Assembly (NCBI GenBank): GCA_036264355.1
Contig: DATARD010000376.1
Location: forward strand, 1 to 52,292
Direction: 5' to 3'
Length of the DNA: 52,292 nt
Origin: UBA5704 sp036264355
GTDB taxonomy: Bacteria; Acidobacteriota; Thermoanaerobaculia; Multivoradales; UBA5704
Of the stretch, positions 51,601-52,292 are shown one piece after another (the stretch's first letter is position 1; the number at the start of each line of letters is the position of its first letter). The translations under genes and the position numbers were made by a program. Under the pieces are notes generated by a model. The model was given only the letters and a program-made list of their open reading frames with translations. It did no database searches and was not told the DNA's origin.

Positions 51601-52292
51601 GGTGCGCCAGGAGGCGCTGCTCGCCTATGCGCACCAGGACCTGCCGTTCGAGAAGCTGGTCGAAGAGCTGGCCCCGGAGCGCAATCTGGCGCAGACGCCA
51701 CTCTTTCAAACGTCGTTCGCTTTGCAAAACATGCCGGTGGGAGAGCTGGTGCTGCCTGGCCTGCGCTTCGCTCCGTATCCCCTCGCGGAGAGCGTCGCGA
51801 AATTCGATCTCGATCTCACGTTCATGGAGTCGCCGCAGGGGGTTGCTGGCAGGCTCGGCTATGCCACCCGGTTGCTCGACGGAACGACGGTCGACCGTCT
51901 CGCCACCAAGCTGCTGTATCTGCTTGCGGGTGTCGTGCGGTCGCCCGAGCTGCCGCTCGCCGAGCTGCCGCTACTGTCTGCCGCGGAGCGGCACCAACTG
52001 CTGCGTGAGTGGAATGACAGCGCGGCGGCGACGGCGGCGGATCTCCGTCTGCACGAGCTGTTCGAGCGTCAGGCGGCACGGACTCCCGACGCCGTCGCGG
52101 TGGCGGGTGATCGCGGGCACGTCAGCTATGGCGAGCTCGACCGCCGGGCGAACCGGCTGGCCCGCTTCCTGCGCACCGCCGGTGTCGGTCCGGAGGTGGC
52201 GGTGGGACTCCTCGTCGAGCGCACGCCGGCCCTGGTGACGGCGATCCTCGGCGTGCTCAAGGCGGGTGGCGTCCACGTGCCGTTCGATCCCA
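30392..52292 (+). CDS. Giant multimodular non-ribosomal peptide synthetase (3' end beyond window)
   Basis: Continuous frame of 7300 codons from the ATG at 30392 (GAGGAAGGA at 8 nt) to the right edge; the same frame is confirmed at every carrier motif. Order: C1-A1-T1, C2-A2-T2, C3-A3-T3, C4-A4-T4, sulfotransferase, C5-A5-T5, C6-A6-T6, C7-A7 (partial). All seven C domains keep HHxxxDG (first His at residues 143, 1225, 2295, 3354, 4750, 5815, 6892). Phosphopantetheine serines are at about 1034, 2096, 3164, 4223, 5621 and 6702. No epimerase, methyltransferase or thioesterase is seen. It assembles a peptide of at least seven residues as covalent thioesters in the cytoplasm. Predicted building blocks are given under each module. 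The hydroxylases and permease upstream are its probable partners. Confidence 0.95.
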   Translation, partial: MKPENLESIYRLSPLQEGILFHTLDEPENGLYVWHLVAELSGRLEVERLKEAWTHLLERHAVLRTSFHWQEVAHPVQVVARRVALPWEEKDLRRLREEERQRSMAELLRADLQRGFDLAQAPLLRLTLVRTGEAAWELVWSFHHLILDGWSLLLLLREVFSVYAELCRGRKPAVEKVVPYKDFIAWQERRDGVAAERFWRRSLAGFSAPTPLPGVRPRGVAAGSRGRRSYEERGTELSVERTALLERTAKRHGLTVNTLLQGAWAVLLSRYSQEGDVVFGTTVSGRSAPLAGIESMVGLLINTLPLRVQVQDSVSLSAWLRELQGTASELLQHEHESLAAVQDWSELPRGLPLFNSIVVFQNLPIDTILDQGFVSSIPLQLAVRRSVEPLNYPLALIVFEGERLALRLNFERERVEPVAALRMLGHLRSLLEVMATASTAAVLADLTLLSAAERQQLLFEWNSGPAVAASGSLGSRFAAAPAASVPVQLLEQASWMPEAVAVVWGQECLSYGELDRRVGRLTHRLRGLGVRAETRVGLLVERSLDLVVGLLAIWQAGGAAVPLDPGQPCARLALLVEDALAEDSGRAVLVAQHGLLELLAELPLGDVPVVWVDAENGTETEPAVSADAACLAGARDLAYLIYTSGTTGRPKAVMVEHGSLAHTLAAVQEVFGFTAQDRMPVLASASFDIFLFELLAPLLAGGTAVLFDLRPTLDLGLLAEELRSSTRLHAVPAVMRQLTANVLSQGVECPRLRQVFVGGDAVGGELLESMRQAFPASRLSVLYGPTEGTILASWEEGEARLESALGRPLPGVTVAVRDGQGSVVPIGVAGELWLGGPGVARGYLGRPELTAERFVPDPEGLGRRLYRTGDRVRFAATGRLEFLGRVDHQVKVRGFRIEPGEVEATLLSYPGAREAVVLARRQGEDERLVAYVVAEGSLTSAELRRFVEARLPSPMVPSHFVLLSALPLSRHGKVDRRALSALAGEEAGGEPGSSPVPGTLRTPIEELVAGLMAEVLHVERVGPQDDFFERGGHSLLATQLLSRVRKTFRIELPMRAIFEHPTVAGLAREIEKASGPGGGIVPPLLRIDRGGDLPLSFAQQRLWFLDQMHPGSTAYNISIPLRMDGTLDVGLLAWVLGAVVARHEALRTHFVSMRGMSAQVIDPPAPQPLPVIDLRALPEAVLDAEVRRLQAQETLRPFDLRRGPLLRTTLLRRANESWVGLFSMHHIVSDGWSTGILVREVSTLYRALSQGSVPDLPELPVQYPDFAVWQRSWLSGEVLAAELDYWRRRLTDVPPLLELPLDHPRPAVQSSRGAFLQFSLEGELSQSLRVLSRGQGTTVFMTLLAGFQALLSRLSGQQTLAVGTPIAGRNRVETEGLIGFFVNTLVLRAEAAGELPFAELLGGVREETLEAYAHQDLPFEKLVEELAPNRSLASSPLFQAMFVLQNMPLQKLHLPGLTLSLMDLEVRPSLYDLTLTLSETDTGFEGLVTYCADLFDSTTIERWVGYYEKVLASAVERSACRLAQMPLLGDAARHQLLLEWSSPQPGVSETICDLFSEQVDRCPEAEAVVCGEESLTYHELETRANRLAHHLMGLGVGPEVLVGLCVERSLDLVVGLLGILKAGGAYVPLDPQYPSERLALLIEDTPLPVVVGQERWLAELPVMGLTQLVPLDGDAAWIGRQSVSRPEVEVSPESLAYVMYTSGSTGRPKGVGTVHRGVVRLVRPALGADSLRFGPDEVFLHLAQVSFDASTLEIWGALLHGGRLVMAPPGVPSLGELGSLIAGHGVTTLWLTAGLFHVMVDRELASLRPLRQLVAGGDVLQPSAVLRVLKELPGLRLINGYGPTENTTFTTIHGMSAAEDVGSSVWLGRPITGTEVYVVDGWGRLVPLGVAGELLAGGSGLARGYMNRPDLTAELWVPDSLSGGSGQRLYRTGDLVRWRPAGRLEFLGRVDRQVKVRGYRIEPGEIESALLEDRRVREAVVVAREDAGDKRLVAYVVAEAGRSLTLPELREHLGARLPEAMIPTALVVLESLPLTANGKVDRASLPALDAAGLESSSERVAPRTPVEEILASIWSEVLGVTGLGVYDNFFDLGGHSLLATRMISQLRSAFEVELGLHELFEEPTVAGLAARVDSAMRSGSALAAPAIQRVPRGRELPGEDPGLPLSFAQQRLWFIDRLEPGSALYNVPIALRASGDLSVAVLSQALGEVVRRHEVLRTVFPEVGGCARQVILPPAVFPLPVVDLADLAPELREAAAEARIAEEAGRPFDLARGPLFRAVLWRLSAAEHVLFLGLHHIVSDGWSLGVLMREVAALYAAFSGGLASPLAELPVQYADFAVWQQSWLSGEVLETELASWREHLAGAPPVLELPADRPRPAVQSLQGRMRPLAFDAELLSSLSALARRQTATLFMVLLAAFESLLGRLAGAEEVCVGTPIAGRTRRETEDLIGFFVNTLVLRSDLSGDPAFVEHLGQVRKEALTAYAHQDLPFEKLVEELAPERSLAHTPLFQVLFVLQNAPLGPLELPGVTLAPLPLRSSVAKFDLAVSLTETSGLAGFVEYDAALFDGSTIERLALRLEALLRSAVEHPQRRLSDLALLSSAEMRQVEEWRGAAGTVPAASLPARLAQQALRTPEAVAVVHGEERLSHRELDRRGRILAGRLRALGVRPETRVGLLVERSLDLVVGLLGIWQAGGAAVPLDPGQPASRLALLLAEALPSGASVLVSQRGLRELLAELPLREVAVAWVEDLPEGEEPVAGVPVEPESGDLAYLIYTSGTTGRPKAVMAEHGSLSHTLTSVQEVFGFAAGDRMPVLAPAAFDIFLFELLAPLLSGGTAVLFELRPTLDVAQLVAELAESTLLHAVPAVMRQVTAALLAGGGNGGICPRLRRVFVGGDAVGADLLASMREAFPGAEISVLYGPTEATILASWEDSPARSGSWLGRPLPGVVVEVRDRTGTAVVPGTPGELWLGGPGVARGYLGRPELTAERFVPDGSCRGARMYRTGDQVRFAASGRLEFLGRVDDQVKVRGFRIEPGEVEAALLSCPGVRAAAVLARREGAGDERLVAYVAGEESLDVASVRRLTAARLPSHMVPGHVVRLDELPLTRHGKVDRKALSSLSLGSGDAAPMSVAARTPAEELVAGLFAELLHVERVGPESHFFELGGHSLLATQLASRLREMLGVEMPLRMLFESPTVAALTAAVERSRRQERPLPPLVRRADRAEPPLSFAQARLWFLAQLEPESAAYNMPLKVDVGGDLSVPVLAGVLAEVCRRHESLRTSFAARKAGVVQVIAPPSGVQMAVVDLSALEEPLRGAAADRLAWDEARRPFALDHGPLLRLCLLRRSAGEHTLLLTLHHIVSDGWSMGVLVREVAALYQAAVSATPSPLPELPVQYADFAVWQRSWLQGEVLAEQLGYWRRVLAGAPMLALPTDRPRQAVQRFTGADEPLAFSSGLSELVLALCRREGVTPYMALLAGLLVLLHRITGQDDVVVGSTVAGRTHRDLEPLIGFFVNTLPLRSLLPGDLSFRSLLGRTREGVLDLFAHQDVPFEKLVEELAPERDLSRSPLFQILFQYLELPEPLDLPGLVLAPRAVSGETTKFDLVLNLWSTSAGISGGWKYRTDLFDRSTLARLSEHLRILLAAAVADPEGPAAELPLLSAEQERQMVAEWNPAGWAGERFCLHMRFAARAAESPHAPAVSCDGETLTYRELERRANGIARWLVRAGVRPGDRVGLFLERSLDLVAAILGVLKAGAGYLPLDPAYPAERLAFTLADCRVGIVLSQASLAASLSGGAARVVRLDADDGLAEASSEQAPRVPASPDLPAYVIYTSGSTGRPKGVSVSHGNVASLLTATERWFGFDQDDVWTLFHSSAFDFSVWEIWGALLYGGRLVVVPYWVSRSPEAFYELLCTERVTVLNQTPPAFRQLIWAEESAAAKKELALRWVIFGGEALEPASLRPWIERHGDERPRLVNMYGITETTVHVTVRKVGRAEVEAGGGSVIGRPIPHLSLHLLDAAGRLVPAGVAGEIQVGGAGVTAGYLGRPDLTAERFMPDPFAAEPGARLYRSGDLARRLPDGDLEYQGRIDHQVKIRGFRIELGEIEAAIAGTEGVREVVVAMRQQQLVAYVVADRPPTLTDLRVELGRRLPDYMLPSALVGLDALPLTASGKVDRRALPAPAADRAAAGDGYQAPGTALEVFLADLFRDVLQVERVGTHDDFFALGGSSISGAVLINRLQQELGEIVHVVVIFDAPTVAQLAGYLMAEHAPAVRRRLGEGTEAEAPAGGSVRRIGASQLAEMRSLIEPLPPFAVAEKNPPAVFVLSAPRSGSTLLRVMLGGHPDLFAPPELELLSFSGMAERRSTFSGRDAFWLEGLIRAVMELLGVGPQEAREQVDVWERGGLSTHEVYRCLQEWLGGRLLVDKTPSYALNGSILRRAEESFAGAKYLHLVRHPSGMVCSFEKAKLDQIFFRREHQFSRRELAELIWLVSEQNILEFLGGVDPERQHTLRFEDLVVSPEPVLRGVCGFLGLDYHPAMAAPYQGQPGRMTDGLHAQSRMLGDVKFHEHTGVDAQVAVSWREELPEEMLDGLTRELAAELGYEPEGGARSRVSIQRAARDRDLPLSFAQERLWLVDRLEPGSPVYNLAMGLRLSGELDVAVLAAAAGELVRRHEALRTVFPATGGHPVQLILPAAPYGWAVVDLTGLGDPGGRRGRLVEALAGEEAHRGFDLAAGPLLRLLLVQLGAREHVLVGALHHIIGDGWSVGVLLRELSVLYAAFSAGRPSPLPELPVQYADFTVWQRSWLSSDRLEAELVYWREHLAGAPALLDLPLDRPRPAVKSQAGDRVPVVLPAVLAAGLDAIGKAQRATPFMVLLAGLNALLLRLSGQGDIVIGSPVANRTRPEIEGLIGFFVNTLALRSRPEQTGSFGEFVAQVRETSVGAYAHQDLPFEKLVEELSLQRSLSYTPLFQVAFTLQNVPRETLRLPELTLESFEIEHRTSKFDLMLALSEVEGGLVGAWEYDSAIFDAATISRLSVWLEHLLAGAAAAPEASLWELALLGAAERHQVLVEWNATGTAWPSDRTIQELFALQVAAHPRRVAWAYRGEELSYRELAARSDALARFLRSQGIGTGDLVGLCSERSGAVLVSMLGILKAGAAYLPLDPGYPPERLSWMLDDSGAKLVLTQESLAPRLPPSNAQVIWLDKQWEEIAARRSEPPLPGVDGRPELPAYVMYTSGSTGRPKGVVVPHRAVVRLVAATDYVALESSRRIAQLSSLSFDAATFEIWGALLNGATLVGVPQETLLSPSDLAVFLKTERIRVLFLTTALFNQVAEQAPGAFSTLESLLFGGEAVDPGAVRKVLADGGLERLLHVYGPTENTTFSTWCRVGEVAPGAVSVPIGRPIANSRAYVLDARLQPVAPGGVGELYLGGEGLALGYWRQAELTAERFVASPALPGERLYRTGDLVRLLPDGNLEFRGRSDQQVKLRGFRIEPGEIEQALTALDGVTEAAVVLRPDLPGGRGLVAYVVRREGAGQSARALRKSLEERLPGYMVPSGFVELSSLPLTPNGKLDRRWLTERAPLPEAGPAAGVAARTPVEEILASIWCEVLGLKRVGVYDSFFDLGGHSLLATRVLSQLRTVFEVELSLHELFEEPTVAGLASRVEAAMRTGSGLGVPPLKRAPREAQDPDLPLSFAQQRLWFIDQLEGGSLYNMPFALRMSGDLSAALLSRVLAEVVRRHEALRTVFAEAGGQARQVILPPVGMDIALMDLTALEPALREPVAENLMTAEARRPFDLARGPLLRAGLWRLGATEHVLLFVLHHIVGDGWSLGVLVREVTALYAAFAAGQPSPLSELPVQYADFAAWQRSWLTGRVLDSELQYWRDRLSGAPPVFELPVDRPRPAMQSFRGAFRPLSLTPELSEALATLSRREGATLFMTLVAVLSVLLSRWTGQADFTLGTPVAGRHHLEIEGLIGFFVNTLVLRPDLSAAPRFTELVSRVRREALAAYAHQDLPFEKLVEDLAPERSLAHTPLFQVMVAWQNAATGALALPGLRLVPLDRLDKVAKFDLSLSLSEAGDRVRGIAGSLSYARDLFDAPTIDRLAAAFSVLLAAVAENPTLPVSHLSLLGPGERHQIVGEWNSTSTRWPFGSTLPELFARQAVAHPRRLAWEYGQEELGYEELALRSDAVARFLLRQGVGAGDVVGLGFERSGALLVAMLGILKAGAAYLPLDPSYPRERLSWMLEDSGAPLLLTVESLAPRLPSSRARVVRLDAQWEEIEEISGEEEEPAAGCATSPADPAYVIYTSGSTGRPKGVVVPHRAVVRLVLATDYVDLSDLGGPGEAGRVAQLSNLSFDAVMFEIWGALLSGATLVGVPQETLLVPADLAAFLTAARIHVLFVTTALFNQVAQQAPGAFATLHTVLFGGEAVDPGAVRKVLASGGPERLLHVYGPTENTTFSTWYRVEDVAANAVTVPIGRPIANSRAYVLDAGLQPVALGGMGELYLAGEGLALGYWRQPERTGERFLESPALPGERLYRTGDRARLLPDGNLEFRGRDDQQVKLRGFRIELGEIELALTALAEVAEAAVVLRDDLPGGRGLVAYLVGRGGAGLSAGALRQSLADQLPAYMVPALFVELAALPLTPNGKVDRRWLAERAPVPGGADLLAGGASRIAPSTAVEEILAGMFSSVLGIDPVGAEVDFFALGGHSLLATQLVSRVRTAFGVELPLRAVFEHPTVAGLAQEVEKASRLGGTAPPPLVRVDRQADLPLSFAQQRLWFIDQLEGGSLYNVPIALRVEGELSVAVLSRTFEEVVRRHEVLRTVFPGAGGRARQVILPPAVLAVPLVDLTGLAPALRQPVAEGLVTEEAGRPFDLARGPLLRVNLWRLGETEHVLLLSLHHIVSDGWSLGVLVREVTALYAALAGGQPSPLSELPVQYADFAGWQRSWLSGEVLAAELEHWRQRLAGAPPVLELPLDRPRTALQSHRGAAIDLKLPASLAADLLALSRRQGVTLFMTLLAAYEALLSRIGGQSDVSVGTPIAGRNRVETEELIGFFVNTLVLRADLAAAASFTELLAQVRQEALLAYAHQDLPFEKLVEELAPERNLAQTPLFQTSFALQNMPVGELVLPGLRFAPYPLAESVAKFDLDLTFMESPQGVAGRLGYATRLLDGTTVDRLATKLLYLLAGVVRSPELPLAELPLLSAAERHQLLREWNDSAAATAADLRLHELFERQAARTPDAVAVAGDRGHVSYGELDRRANRLARFLRTAGVGPEVAVGLLVERTPALVTAILGVLKAGGVHVPFDP
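33621..36800 (+). other. NRPS module 2 (C-A-T), Val-like code DALWVGGTF
   Basis: C has MHHIVSDGWS. The A-domain pocket read from FDASTLEIW, TTLWLTAGLF, LVAGGDVL and INGYGPTENTTF gives D-A-L-W-V-G-G-T-F, close to the established valine code DAFWIGGTF. Valine or another branched aliphatic residue is expected. T domain serine at residue 2096 in LGGHSLLATRM. Confidence 0.75.
36801..40010 (+). other. NRPS module 3 (C-A-T), same code as module 1
   Basis: C has LHHIVSDGWS. The A pocket read from FDIFLFEL, LHAVPAVM, FVGGDAV and VLYGPTEATIL gives D-I-F-A-F-G-L-I-L, the same nine residues as A1. The two A domains are closely similar throughout (shared ERFVPD, TRPLPG-type stretches), indicating duplication. 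It should load the same amino acid as module 1. T serine at 3164. Confidence 0.78.
40011..43200 (+). other. NRPS module 4 (C-A-T), threonine-specific
   Basis: C has LHHIVSDGWS. The A pocket read from FDFSVWEIW, VTVLNQTPPAF, VIFGGEAL and VNMYGITETTVH gives D-F-W-N-I-G-M-V-H, exactly the canonical threonine code. The T domain differs from the others: LGGSSISGAVLINRL instead of LGGHSLLAT, with the modified serine at 4223. This suggests a different origin or adaptation to the sulfotransferase domain that follows. Confidence 0.87.
43310..44165 (+). other. Sulfotransferase domain embedded in the NRPS after module 4
   Basis: About 280 residues between T4 and C5. The PAPS 5'-phosphosulfate loop is VFVLSAPRSGSTLLR (PRSGSTLL at 4322-4329). 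The 3'-phosphate site is HLVRHPSGMVCSF, with R4447 and S4455 eight residues apart, as in cytosolic sulfotransferases. LLVDKTPSYAL and LRFEDLV are also typical of the Sulfotransfer_3 type. It should move a sulfuryl group from PAPS to a hydroxyl on the intermediate held on T4, most simply the threonine side chain. Sulfonation may persist in the product or set up elimination. Confidence 0.88.
44201..47390 (+). other. NRPS module 5 (C-A-T), branched-aliphatic code DAFFLGVTF
   Basis: C has LHHIIGDGWS and begins right after the sulfotransferase. The A pocket read from FDAATFEIW, VLFLTTALF, LLFGGEAV and LHVYGPTENTTF gives D-A-F-F-L-G-V-T-F. This lies between known Ile (DGFFLGVVY) and Val codes, so isoleucine or valine is likely. 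The same code occurs in module 6. T serine 5621. Confidence 0.75.
47391..50630 (+). other. NRPS module 6 (C-A-T), same code as module 5
   Basis: C has LHHIVGDGWS. The A pocket read from FDAVMFEIW, VLFVTTALF, VLFGGEAV and LHVYGPTENTTF gives D-A-F-F-L-G-V-T-F, identical to A5. Long stretches match module 5 (for example APGAF, DPGAVRKVLA, ERLLHVYGPTENTTFSTW). 53 bp of its C domain (47456-47508) are identical to C7 (50687-50739). Ile or Val is expected. T serine 6702. Confidence 0.75.
50631..52292 (+). other. NRPS module 7 (C and start of A), cut by the window edge
   Basis: A complete C domain with LHHIVSDGWS (first His 6892) and the first 80 or so residues of an A domain (LHELFERQAARTPDAVAVAG, then LKAGGVHVPFDP at the edge). 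The substrate pocket lies outside the window, so no specificity can be given. At least one more carrier and a release domain must follow. Confidence 0.85.

Noticed and set aside
31448..52276. Very long open frames on the minus strand opposite the NRPS (up to over 1000 codons)
   Set aside because: They mirror the high-GC NRPS codons, have low-complexity Arg/His/Gln/Pro composition and no domains. The plus frame has continuous NRPS domains.
1..52292. tRNA, rRNA or known riboswitch genes
   Set aside because: Reading both strands I found no recognisable cloverleaf, rRNA signature or riboswitch core. A covariance-model scan would be the decisive test.

Overview
GC-rich bacterial chromosome segment, most likely from an Acidobacteriota member. 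The best lineage marker is the gene at 27854-30304. It is a duplicated MacB/FtsX permease with no ATPase partner (ADOP, 'acidobacterial duplicated orphan permease'). The GC-rich codon use, SEFIR/TPR genes, Uma2 and Rpn-type nucleases fit but do not prove this. I see no tRNA, rRNA or CRISPR array.

Layout. (1) 1-2432, minus strand: a SEFIR-transmembrane protein followed by a secreted coiled-coil/TPR protein that runs off the left edge. (2) 2441-4598: a palindromic intergenic repeat, a complete IS256-type element with a target duplication, and seventeen 21-bp tandem repeats. (3) 4563-5233: a vapBC toxin-antitoxin pair with a consensus-like promoter, an overlapping palindrome and an apparently leaderless start. 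(4) 5346-8519: housekeeping run mtnP-surE-pcm-acyP-apt, then a convergent cupredoxin. (5) 8988-12151: Uma2 nuclease, a DUF4258/YgiT zinc-finger pair, a protein with caspase/CHAT-like His and Cys motifs, and a weak hypothetical gene. (6) 12237-21271, minus strand: a long run encoding a PepSY protein, OmpR-type regulator, histidine kinase, beta-propeller, TolC, membrane-fusion lipoprotein and RND pump, with 4-bp overlaps at three junctions. (7) 21367-25048: Rpn-type nuclease, tyrosine integrase, a frameshifted second integrase, and a scrambled patch holding exact inverted copies of pieces of the downstream NRPS gene.

(8) 25049-52292 is the most interesting part, the left portion of a non-ribosomal peptide gene cluster. 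It encodes a VioC/AsnO-type Fe(II)/2-oxoglutarate hydroxylase, a CmlA-type diiron beta-hydroxylase, a possible 32-residue peptide, the ADOP permease, and one NRPS open for 7300 codons to the right edge. The NRPS reads (C-A-T)x4 - sulfotransferase - (C-A-T)x2 - C-A(partial). Module 4 carries the canonical threonine code (DFWNIGMVH). The sulfotransferase domain sits directly after its carrier domain, so on-line sulfonation of a threonine or other beta-hydroxyl is the main hypothesis. A1 and A3 share one specificity code and A5 and A6 share another, which suggests growth by internal duplication.

The cluster is incomplete here: no thioesterase, MbtH protein or phosphopantetheinyl transferase is visible, and the first C domain resembles those that accept a peptide from another subunit.
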